DNA from: an uncultured Burkholderiales bacterium
GTDB taxonomy: Bacteria > Pseudomonadota > Gammaproteobacteria > Burkholderiales > Burkholderiaceae
Length of the DNA: 22,497 nucleotides
Direction: 5' to 3'
Assembly: GCA_946480465.1 (NCBI GenBank)
Contig: CAMLJY010000083.1
Location: 1 to 22,497, forward strand
Below the pieces are notes generated by a model. It ran no database searches, was not told the DNA's origin, and worked only from the letters and a program-made list of their open reading frames with translations. The translations under genes and the position numbers were made by a program. This document shows positions 14,495-21,943 of this stretch, piece after piece (the first letter of the stretch is position 1; the number at the start of each line of letters is the position of its first letter).

Positions 14495-15931
14495 ATGTCG
14501 ATCGACGTCCAGTCCGTGATCATGGCGGGCGGTTCCGGCACGCGGCTGTGGCCGCTGTCCCGGGCCGGCTATCCCAAGCAGTTCCTCGTGCTGTCGGGCA
14601 ACCGCAGCCTGTTCCAGCAGGCCGCCGCGCGCCTGCAGGGACTGGGCGGCGACGGCATCTCGGTCGGCCGGCCGCTGGTGGTCGGAAACGAGGAACACCG
14701 CTTCCTGGTGCTGGACCAGTTGCGCGAGCTGCGCATCGATCCCGCCGCGCTGCTGCTGGAACCGATCGGCCGCAACACCGCGCCGGCCTTGACCCTGGCC
14801 GCCCTGCAGGCCCAGGCGAACGGCGAGGACCCGGTGCTGGTCGTCACCCCGGCGGACCAGACCGTCACCGACGAGGCCGCCTTCGTGGCCGCGCTGCAGC
14901 AGGCGGTGCGCCTGGCGGCCGAGGGCGGCATCACCATCCTCGGCATCACGCCCGACCGGCCGGAGACGGGCTACGGGTACATCCGCGTCGCGGAGGCGGG
15001 CACCTCGCCACGCGTCGCGCAGTTCGTCGAGAAGCCCGACCTCGCCACCGCGCAGCGCTACCTCGCCGAAGGCCAGTACTACTGGAACGCCGGCATGTTC
15101 GTGCTGAAGGCCTCCACCTGGCTCGCCGCGCTGCAGCGCTGGCGGCCGGACATCGCCAGCGCCACCCGCGCCGCCTTCGACGCCCGCGGCACCGACGCGC
15201 AATTCGTCCGCCCCGACAAGACGGCCTTCGCCGCCGTGCCCAGCGAATCGGTGGACTACGCGGTGATGGAGCGCTGCCCCGGCAGCGACATCGACATCCG
15301 CATGGTGGCGCTGAACGCCGGCTGGAACGACCTGGGCGCCTGGGAAGCGGTGTGGCAGGTGCTGCCCAAGGACGCGGACGGCAATGCGCAGGTGGGCGAC
15401 GCCATCGTCAAGGACTCGCACAACACGCTGGTGCACGCGTCCAGCCGCCTGGTCAGCGCCGTCGGCCTGTCCGACGTCGTCATCGTCGAGACCGCCGACG
15501 CCGTGCTGGTGGCCGACCGCGAGCGCAGCCAGGAGGTCAAGCAGATCGTGGCGCACCTGGGCCGCGAGCAGCGCGGCGAGCAGGCGCTGCACCGCAAGGT
15601 GCACCGGCCCTGGGGCTGGTACGACTCGATCGACGCCGGCCCGCGCTTCCAGGTCAAGCGCATCATGGTCAAGCCCGGGGCCTCGCTCAGCCTGCAGAAG
15701 CACCACCACCGCGCCGAGCACTGGATCGTCGTCTCCGGCACCGCCGAGGTCACCAACGGCGACAAGGTGATCCTGCTGACCGAAAACCAAAGCACCTACA
15801 TCCCGCTGGGTGAGGTGCATCGCCTGGCCAACCCGGGCAAGGTGCCGCTCGAGATCATCGAAGTGCAGTCGGGCAGCTACCTCGGCGAAGACGACATCGT
15901 TCGCTTCGAAGACACGTACGGCCGCCAGTAA
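14495..15931 (+). CDS. manC: Mannose-1-phosphate guanylyltransferase / mannose-6-phosphate isomerase (bifunctional)
   Basis: A 478-residue type II bifunctional enzyme making GDP-mannose. The N-terminal nucleotidyltransferase begins VIMAGGSGTRLWPLSRAGYPKQF (residues 8-30) with the pyrophosphorylase signature; EPIGRNTAPALTLAA, VTPADQTV and FVEKPDLATAQRYL follow. The C-terminal cupin, from about VHRPWGWYDSIDAG, has the zinc-site elements LQKHHHRAEHWIVVSG, IPLGEVHRLANPG and the end motif EIIEVQSGSYLGEDDIVRFEDTYGR. Both halves look intact. The ATG at 14495 has no Shine-Dalgarno and follows a C-rich leader 40 bases after galE. No phosphomannomutase gene (manB) is present in the window, so mannose 1-phosphate must come from elsewhere. 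Confidence 0.95.
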   Translation: MSIDVQSVIMAGGSGTRLWPLSRAGYPKQFLVLSGNRSLFQQAAARLQGLGGDGISVGRPLVVGNEEHRFLVLDQLRELRIDPAALLLEPIGRNTAPALTLAALQAQANGEDPVLVVTPADQTVTDEAAFVAALQQAVRLAAEGGITILGITPDRPETGYGYIRVAEAGTSPRVAQFVEKPDLATAQRYLAEGQYYWNAGMFVLKASTWLAALQRWRPDIASATRAAFDARGTDAQFVRPDKTAFAAVPSESVDYAVMERCPGSDIDIRMVALNAGWNDLGAWEAVWQVLPKDADGNAQVGDAIVKDSHNTLVHASSRLVSAVGLSDVVIVETADAVLVADRERSQEVKQIVAHLGREQRGEQALHRKVHRPWGWYDSIDAGPRFQVKRIMVKPGASLSLQKHHHRAEHWIVVSGTAEVTNGDKVILLTENQSTYIPLGEVHRLANPGKVPLEIIEVQSGSYLGEDDIVRFEDTYGRQ

Positions 15932-15949
15932 GGCCGGGAGACCCGCAGC

Positions 15950-17026
15950 ATGACCATCCTCGTCACCGGCGGCGCCGGCTTCATCGGCAGCAACTTCGTG
16001 CTGGACTGGCTGGCCGACCCCGCGACGCGCCACGAGCCGGTCGTCAACCTCGACCTGCTGAGCTACGCCGGCAACCTGAAGAATCTGGCGGCGCTGGACG
16101 GCGACCCGAGGCACGTCTTCGTGAAGGGCGACATCGGCGACCGCGCGCTGCTCGACCGCCTGTTCGCCACGCACAAGCCACGCGCCGTCGTGCACTTCGC
16201 GGCCGAGAGCCACGTCGACCGCAGCATCCACGGCCCCGGCGAATTCATGCGCACCAACGTGATGGGGACCTTCACGCTGCTGGAGGCCGCACGCGGCCAC
16301 CATGCCGCGCTGCAGGGCGAGGACAAGGCGGCTTTTCGCTTCCACCACGTGTCCACCGACGAGGTCTACGGCAGCCTGGCGCCCGCCGCCCCCGCCTTCA
16401 CCGAGACCCACACCTACGAGCCCAACAGCCCCTACTCGGCCAGCAAGGCCGCCAGCGACCACCTGGTGCGCGCCTGGCACCACACCTACGGCCTGCCGGT
16501 CACCACCACCAACTGCAGCAACAACTACGGGCCGTACCACTTCCCCGAGAAGCTCATCCCGCTGATGATCGTCAATGCCCTTGCGGGCAAGCCGCTGCCC
16601 ATCTACGGCGACGGCCTGCAGGTGCGTGACTGGCTCTACGTCGGCGACCATTGCAGCGCCATCCGCACCGTGCTGGCCAAGGGACGCGTCGGCGAGGTCT
16701 ACAACATCGGCGGCTGGAACGAGAAGACCAACCGCGACATCGTGCTGACCATCTGCGCGCTGCTGGACGAGTTGCGGCCCGACCCGGCCGGCCCGCACGC
16801 GCGCCTGATCACCCACGTGACCGATCGCCCCGGCCACGACCGGCGTTACGCCATCGACGCCCGCAAGGTCGAGCGCGAGCTGGGCTGGCGCCCTGCCGAG
16901 ACCTTCGAAACCGGGATCCGCAAGACCGTGCAGTGGTACCTGGACCATGCCGACTGGGTCGCCGACGTGCAAAGCGGCCACTACCGCGACTGGGTGCAGA
17001 AGCAGTACGGCGGCCAGGCGGCCTGA
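15950..17026 (+). CDS. rfbB: dTDP-glucose 4,6-dehydratase
   Basis: A 358-residue RmlB enzyme, the second step of dTDP-L-rhamnose synthesis and also the branch point to other dTDP-6-deoxy sugars. Seen: the NAD loop GGAGFIGS (7-14), [14 protein letters not shown], the catalytic STDEVYGSL with Thr136-Asp137-Glu138, [15 protein letters not shown] with Tyr162 and Lys166, [18 protein letters not shown] and the end region [21 protein letters not shown]. Length is normal. GGGAG lies upstream of the ATG, 18 bases after manC, which indicates one operon with manC and rfbA. Confidence 0.97.
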   Translation: MTILVTGGAGFIGSNFVLDWLADPATRHEPVVNLDLLSYAGNLKNLAALDGDPRHVFVKGDIGDRALLDRLFATHKPRAVVHFAAESHVDRSIHGPGEFMRTNVMGTFTLLEAARGHHAALQGEDKAAFRFHHVSTDEVYGSLAPAAPAFTETHTYEPNSPYSASKAASDHLVRAWHHTYGLPVTTTNCSNNYGPYHFPEKLIPLMIVNALAGKPLPIYGDGLQVRDWLYVGDHCSAIRTVLAKGRVGEVYNIGGWNEKTNRDIVLTICALLDELRPDPAGPHARLITHVTDRPGHDRRYAIDARKVERELGWRPAETFETGIRKTVQWYLDHADWVADVQSGHYRDWVQKQYGGQAA

Positions 17027-17049
17027 CTTCCGCGCACGAACCTGCAGCG

Positions 17050-17062
17050 CCGCCAGCGGCGG
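17050..17062 (+). other. Small stem at the rfbA ribosome-binding site
   Basis: CCGCC-AGC-GGCGG forms a 5-bp stem whose 3' arm runs into the strong Shine-Dalgarno GGAGGAG (17061-17067) six bases before the rfbA ATG. The two elements share two bases, so the stem could tune ribosome access. The effect is speculative. Confidence 0.3.
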
Positions 17063-17072
17063 AGGAGACGCA

Positions 17073-17957
17073 ATGAAGAAACGCAAGGGCATCATCCTCG
17101 CCGGCGGTGCCGGCACGCGGCTGCACCCGGCCACTTTGGCCGTCAGCAAGCAGCTGCTGCCGGTGTACGACAAGCCGATGATCTACTACCCGCTGTCGAC
17201 GCTGATGCTGGCCGGCATGCGCGACATCCTGGTCATCAGCACCCCGCAGGACACGCCGCGCTTCGAGGCGCTGCTGGGCGACGGCAGCCGTTTCGGCCTC
17301 AACCTCAGCTACTGCGTGCAGCCCAGCCCGGACGGCCTGGCGCAGGCCTTCATCCTGGGCCGGCAGTTCATCGGCGGCGCCCCCAGCGCACTGGTGCTGG
17401 GCGACAACATCTTCTATGGCGACAAGTTCCCGACGCTGCTGCAGCGCGCCGCCGACGCGACGTCCGGCGCCACCGTGTTCGCCTATCACGTGAACGACCC
17501 GGAGCGCTACGGCGTGGTCGAGTTCGATGCGCAGCGCCGCGCCTTGAGCATCGAGGAAAAGCCGAAGCAGCCGAAGAGCAACTACGCCGTCACCGGCCTG
17601 TACTTCTACGACCACCAGGTCTGCGACATCGCGGCCAGCATCAAGCCGTCGGCGCGCGGCGAGCTGGAGATCACCACCGTCAATGCGCGTTATCTTGAGC
17701 AGGGACAGCTCGACGTCGAGATCATGGGCCGCGGCTACGCCTGGCTCGACACCGGCACCCACGACAGTCTGATGGAGGCCGGCCAGTTCATCGCCACGCT
17801 CGAGAAGCGCCAGGGCCTGAAGGTGGCCTGCCCCGAAGAGATCGCCTACCGCGCCGGCTGGATCAGCGCGGAAGACCTGGCCGCGCAGGCCCAGCCGATG
17901 CTGAAGAACGGCTACGGCCAGTACCTGATGCAACTGCTGAAGGAACGCGTGTTCTGA
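17073..17957 (+). CDS. rfbA: Glucose-1-phosphate thymidylyltransferase
   Basis: A 294-residue RmlA enzyme making dTDP-glucose, the substrate for the RfbB enzyme just upstream. [38 protein letters not shown] carries the signature GGxGTRLxPxT (residues 11-21) and the Lys26 region. [42 protein letters not shown] and [16 protein letters not shown] follow, as in all RmlA proteins. Length is normal. GGAGGAG lies six bases before the ATG. rfbC and rfbD, which complete dTDP-L-rhamnose in most clusters, do not follow; downstream lies regulator debris, so the pathway must be finished elsewhere or another deoxy sugar is made. Confidence 0.97.
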   Translation: MKKRKGIILAGGAGTRLHPATLAVSKQLLPVYDKPMIYYPLSTLMLAGMRDILVISTPQDTPRFEALLGDGSRFGLNLSYCVQPSPDGLAQAFILGRQFIGGAPSALVLGDNIFYGDKFPTLLQRAADATSGATVFAYHVNDPERYGVVEFDAQRRALSIEEKPKQPKSNYAVTGLYFYDHQVCDIAASIKPSARGELEITTVNARYLEQGQLDVEIMGRGYAWLDTGTHDSLMEAGQFIATLEKRQGLKVACPEEIAYRAGWISAEDLAAQAQPMLKNGYGQYLMQLLKERVF

Positions 17958-18096
17958 GGCGGTGACGCCCCGGCTTTCGCGAGCTGGTCTCCACAGCCCC
18001 AAGGTCCGACAGCAGCGACTGTCCCTGCCACAGGACCGTTGCCGGCGCGGGTACATGCGGGTGCGAGGAGGAAGGGGTGCGTACCGACATCCGAAT

Positions 18097-18234
18097 GCCG
18101 AACGCGGCATCAAGCGCAACGCCGCGAAGACACAGCTCGCGCACGCGATGGCGAAGATCGGCGTCGGCGACCAGCGCGAACTGATCCGCCGCGTGCTGCG
18201 GCTGCCGGCGTTGCGGGAAACGCCTAAAGCATGA
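18097..18234 (+). pseudogene. 3' remnant of a LuxR-type transcription regulator
   Basis: The last 45 or so codons before the TGA at 18232-18234 read ERGIKRNAAKTQLAHAMAKIG and VGDQRELIRRVLRL. This is the recognition helix and C-terminal helix of a LuxR/MalT-type helix-turn-helix domain. Upstream of about 18097 the match stops abruptly; neither the LTPAE segment nor any sensor domain is found in any frame. The stop overlaps the ATG of the next regulator as ATGA, so the two genes were once translationally coupled. The 139 bases between rfbA and the remnant (17958-18096) show no gene; a small dyad GACAG-CAGCGA-CTGTC lies around 18009-18024. Confidence 0.65.
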
Positions 18235-19380
18235 ACGACGCGACCTTTGACACCATCGTCTCAGGATTCTTTCGCGCCGCGACCGGGGCCATCGGCTGGG
18301 ACGCCGCGTTGCTCCCCGTCCAGCAGGCTTTCGACGCACGTGCCGCTGTGCTGCACACTGTGCAGCCTTCGACGGGACGGCTGCTTGCACTGCGCCACGC
18401 CGGTCCCGACCTCACCGAGGCGGTCTTCGCCTACGTGCGCGAATACCACGCGATCGACCCGCGACGTGCGCACGCCCTGCGGCAAGGCCCGGCGTCACTG
18501 GGCATCTGGAACCACGATCACGAGACGTTCAGTCCGGCGTTCATCACGCGCGACCGCTTCTATCGCCACTATCTGCCGGCCTTTGATGCGCGGCGCAACT
18601 CGAACGTCGCCTTCGCGCTCGATGCCGACGTCGTCTGCGGCTTCGCACTGGAGCTGCATGCCCGGCGCGGGCCGCTCGGCGCAGACGAGCGTGATGTCGT
18701 GCAGCGACTCGGCCGCTACATGGACATGGAAGAAGGCCCTGCACGCCTGGGAGCGCGTGCGCCGCTTGGCGGCACAGGCGCTGGCCGGCCATCGGCTGCT
18801 GCGTTCGTTCGGCTACCCGATGTGGCTCATGGATGCCGATCGCTTCGTGAGTTTTGAGAACGACGCCGGTCGCGCCGAACGCGAACGCGGCACGTGCGTG
18901 GCCGTCGAGAGCCAGCGCCTCCTACTGATAGGCGATCGGGCGGACCGCGAGTTCGGCGCACGCCTGCATCGCCTGGCCAGCGGCGCACATGGTGCGCATG
19001 CGCTGGTCGATCTGCGACGCACGCGGGCAGAGGCGCCCCTGTGGCTGCACCTGGCCAAGCTGGTCCCGGACGCCACGCTCGGCGCCTTTGGCGAAACGCC
19101 GCAGGTCGTGGCCACACTGTTCGATCCGGCACGCGTCATGGGGCTCGATGCCCACGCACTAGGTGAGGTGTTCGCGCTGACACCGGCCGAGGCCCGCGTC
19201 GCCGCACGCCTGGCCGACGGCTCGTCCGTGCAGGCGATCGCCGCCGATCAGGGCACGTCGATCTACACCGTGCGTGCGCACGTCCGCAGCCTGCACGCCA
19301 AATTCGGCGTCCAACGCACGGCCGACGTGATGCGCATCTTGCGCCAGGGCGAGGCGTTGTGGGCACGCGCCGGGGCGTAA
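18231..19380 (+). pseudogene. LuxR-family transcription regulator interrupted by a one-base frameshift
   Basis: Two overlapping frames together make one regulator of about 382 residues. The first, from ATG 18231, encodes a sensor-like domain (FDTIVSGFFRAATGAIGWD, GIWNHDHETFSPAFITRDRFYRHYLPAFD) to QRLGRYMDME. The second continues sensibly with ALHAWERVRRLAAQALAGHRLL and ends in a complete LuxR helix-turn-helix: LTPAEARVAARLADG, VQAIAADQGTSIYTVRAHVRSLHAKFGVQRTADVMRIL. The switch is needed at about 18726-18738 (around GGAAGAAGG); removing one base there restores a single frame. Without it the first frame stops near 18857 and the DNA-binding domain is lost. The cause could be a real mutation or a sequencing error. 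It overlaps the remnant of another LuxR gene. Confidence 0.8.
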
Positions 19381-19492
19381 GGACGCCCTGACGAGCTGCG
19401 TGCAGGCTGGCCCGTGCGTCGCCCGTCCGCCCGGGTTGGACCCTAGTCAATTGTGACGACGCCGCGGCGCGGGCCGTTGTGTAGCCTGCGGT

Positions 19493-19512
19493 CATCACCC
19501 ACGTGGGTGATG
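19493..19512. promoter_or_regulatory. Perfect 20-bp palindrome upstream of the lipoprotein gene
   Basis: CATCACCCAC-GTGGGTGATG is fully self-complementary, centred on CACGTG. It lies about 112 bases downstream of the LuxR-type gene and 93 before the lipoprotein start, in a 225-base spacer (19381-19605). Length and symmetry fit a dimeric helix-turn-helix protein, such as a LuxR-type regulator. A smaller dyad GTCA-ATTG-TGAC lies about 35 bases upstream. No clear -35/-10 pair was found in the spacer. The role is inferred. Confidence 0.55.
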
Positions 19513-19605
19513 GCGGCCGCTGGCGCGACCAGCAGACTCGCGGCGCGTACCGCACCGCCTCGACGCGCCCGCGGCCACCGGCTCGCCACAACAAGGAGGA
19601 ACCCC

Positions 19606-21606
19606 TTGCACACGAAACAGACGGTGCGGCCGAAAGCCGCCGCGCTCGCGCTCGCCATCGCCACATTGGCCGCCTGCGGCGGCGGCGAATCGACCGAACC
19701 GATGCAAGCGCAGGACGCCAAGCGCCGCGCGCTCGCAACCCCGGCTGCCGTGCCGGATGCGACGGCCCTCTTCAACTGGGCCGAGCGCAGCTTCCCGGCG
19801 TTGTTCCCGGCCGGGCCGCAAAACCAGTCGGTCACCGTTGACGGCAAGACCTACACGATCCGCCACTACGCCGGCACGCAGAACTACCTCGGCGTCAGCG
19901 GCGACGAGATCTACGGCCTCGGGCCGTTCACCGGCAACATGCTGCAGTCCTTCGGCCGCCTGGGCGACTGGAGCTGCGAGGTGCTGGGCCAGACCTGCCT
20001 GTCGGGCACCGTCGCCAGCGCCACGGCATGGGCCGGCGCCATGGTCGAGGCGCGGTGCCTGAGCGCCAGCGGCTCCACGGTCGTCACGGCCTCGGCAACC
20101 ACCACCGCCGACGGCCGCTACACGCTGGCCGTCGAGGCGGCGAGCCTGCCGTGCGTCGTTCGCGCCACGGCGGCCGACGGTGCCGTGCTGCATTCGGTGG
20201 CCGCCGGCAGCGGCAGCGGCTCGCGAAGCACCGTGCACATCACGCCGATGACCGATCTCACGGGTGCCTACTTCAGCGGCTTCACCCCGGCCGGCGCCTA
20301 CGCGGGCTTCAGCGCAGCGGCGGCTCCGCAGCTGACGGCAAGCGCGATGCAGACCGCGGCCAGCGCCGTGCTGCAGACGATCAAGACGGCCGGCGTGGAC
20401 TTCACGCAGTCCAGCGACTTCTTCGGTGCGGCGCTGCAACCCGGCAGTACCGGCAACGCCTACGGCCAGGCGCTGGCGCAGCTGGCCGACAGGCAGACCC
20501 ACAACATCCCGCAGGCGCGGCTCGTCGATGCGATTCTGCGCACGCGGCCCGATGCCAAGGCGGCCGGCACGCCGAGCCTGCCGGCCGATCTGCTGCTGCG
20601 GCCCGCGGCGGCCAACTGCGCCGGGCTGCGCAGCGGGACGTATCGCGTCCTGCTCAGCGACCCCGACGAGCCGCACGCAACGGTGACGATCGACGCGCCC
20701 GCGCTGACTCTGACCGGTAGCGACGGCACGTCGTGGTCGATCGAAGCCGACGGCAAGTGCCGCTTCAAGGAGGCCGCGGGCTCGGAGTACGCGGTCACCG
20801 ACGCCGGCATCGTCGTCAGCCGCCTGGAGACCGAGAACCGGATCTTCCGCGCCGCCGTCATGTTCCCCGAGCAGCCGATCACGGTGGCCGAGGTCGCCGG
20901 CAGCTGGAACGGCCTGTCGCTCGAGGACGCCAGCGCCGACGGCGAAGGCTACATCCACAGCATGACGCAGACCTTTGGCAGCGACGGCCGCCTGAGCGCG
21001 CTCACCTACTGCGGCAAGGATGCGGGCAAGGTGGCCAGCGACTGCGTCAGCGTCAACAACGCCGCCGAGGGGCTGCCGGACGTGCGCTTCAGCACGAACG
21101 CCGACGGCGGCCTGACACTGACGAACACGACCGACGGCTGGACCGGCCGATCATTCTTCTACCGCACCGGCAGCGGCGACCTGCTGTATGCCGAAGGTGG
21201 CCACCTGACCCTGTCGACGGCCAAGCGCAGCGTCGAGCTGCAAGCGGTGGGCAGCATGTCGGAAGGCTGGCAAGCCGCCATCGCGACGAACTACACGGTC
21301 AGCAGCGCCATGACGCCGTTCAAGAGCACGGTGCGCTCTCAGGATGCGACCAACGGCCTGATCCTGCGCGACGCCGTCATCGACTTCACGACTGGCGTGA
21401 CACGCCCGGAGCGCATCGAGTCGAACCGCTTCCGTGAAGGCTACCGCCACCGCATCGCCGAGACCGTGACCGCCAGCAACGGCAGCAGCGTGAACGTCGG
21501 TGAGTGGCTCGCGCTGACGCTGCGCGGCACCGGCCTGACCGCGGTCGGCGTGCTCACGGGCACGCAGAGCTACATCCTGGCGGCGCAGGCAAGCACGGCG
21601 CCATAG
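19606..21606 (+). CDS. Predicted outer-membrane lipoprotein of unknown function
   Basis: A 666-residue protein read from TTG at 19606, chosen because AAGGAGGAA lies six bases upstream and a lipoprotein signal follows directly: basic start, AAALALAIAT core and lipobox LAAC with Cys24. Glycine after the cysteine favours outer-membrane sorting. Residues about 51-130 (ATALFNWAERSFPALFPAG, YTIRHYAGTQNYLGVSGDEIYGLGP) resemble a domain I have met in other secreted Burkholderiales proteins, without known function. Next is a segment with Cys pairs resembling a carboxypeptidase-regulatory-like beta fold (CLSGTVASATAWAGAMVEARC). The rest is beta-rich with few landmarks. No enzyme motif is recognised. 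It stands alone after the broken regulator and the palindrome; a hairpin follows its stop. Confidence 0.8.
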   Translation: MHTKQTVRPKAAALALAIATLAACGGGESTEPMQAQDAKRRALATPAAVPDATALFNWAERSFPALFPAGPQNQSVTVDGKTYTIRHYAGTQNYLGVSGDEIYGLGPFTGNMLQSFGRLGDWSCEVLGQTCLSGTVASATAWAGAMVEARCLSASGSTVVTASATTTADGRYTLAVEAASLPCVVRATAADGAVLHSVAAGSGSGSRSTVHITPMTDLTGAYFSGFTPAGAYAGFSAAAAPQLTASAMQTAASAVLQTIKTAGVDFTQSSDFFGAALQPGSTGNAYGQALAQLADRQTHNIPQARLVDAILRTRPDAKAAGTPSLPADLLLRPAAANCAGLRSGTYRVLLSDPDEPHATVTIDAPALTLTGSDGTSWSIEADGKCRFKEAAGSEYAVTDAGIVVSRLETENRIFRAAVMFPEQPITVAEVAGSWNGLSLEDASADGEGYIHSMTQTFGSDGRLSALTYCGKDAGKVASDCVSVNNAAEGLPDVRFSTNADGGLTLTNTTDGWTGRSFFYRTGSGDLLYAEGGHLTLSTAKRSVELQAVGSMSEGWQAAIATNYTVSSAMTPFKSTVRSQDATNGLILRDAVIDFTTGVTRPERIESNRFREGYRHRIAETVTASNGSSVNVGEWLALTLRGTGLTAVGVLTGTQSYILAAQASTAP

Positions 21607-21622
21607 CTTGCCACGGCCCATC

Positions 21623-21648
21623 AGTCCTTGCCCCGAAGAAGAAGGACT
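21623..21648 (+). terminator. Hairpin after the lipoprotein gene (possible terminator)
   Basis: Arms AGTCCTT and AAGGACT are perfect with a 12-base loop, 17 bases after the lipoprotein stop. The bases after it (CTCCCAGG) are not a U-tract, so termination is uncertain. Confidence 0.4.
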
Positions 21649-21649
21649 C

Positions 21650-21943
21650 TCCCAGGCGTGGCCCTTGCGACCAAGCGACGGATGGCTCGCCTGGCAGGCC
21701 GATTCGTGATGCCCGGTGCGGCAGGCCCCGGGGTGGCGGGTGCCAGGCCAGCTTGGCCAGGCTCGCAGCTCAGGCTTGCTGCGTTGGGCACCTCGGCGCG
21801 CCATGGCTGGGCGGAAGACAAGGCACGGCCGTCTGCCGCCCCGCATTGCGCCGGCTTCGGCAGTCTTGTGCGGCACCAGGGTTCAGGTTCGACTGACATG
21901 CCCCGCGGGGCCTCGCCCTTGCGCCGTCCGCGCGCAGCCCTGG
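21650..21943. other. Gene-free spacer between the lipoprotein and HNH genes
   Basis: About 294 bases between convergent genes without a credible coding region. It contains several short dyads: GGCCA-GCT-TGGCC near 21752-21764 and the 12-bp palindrome GCCCCGCGGGGC at 21900-21911. The latter lies 33 bases past the HNH stop on the minus strand and could help to end that message. The stretch may be a dispersed intergenic repeat, which this window alone cannot show. Confidence 0.4.

Noticed and set aside
14471..17173. A 900-codon open frame on the minus strand opposite manC, rfbB and rfbA.
   Set aside because: It is antisense to three genes with full family motifs; its valine/alanine/histidine-rich translation has no domain. 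Long antisense frames are expected at this GC content.
17962..18096. A 90-residue protein from ATG 17962 to the TGA at 18234.
   Set aside because: Only the last 45 or so residues resemble anything (a LuxR C-terminus); the first half is arginine-rich filler, so it is treated as a remnant rather than a gene.
18735..18857. A complete 208-residue regulator ending at 18857.
   Set aside because: The translation after about residue 165 is out-of-frame sequence, while the neighbouring frame continues a normal LuxR protein to 19380.
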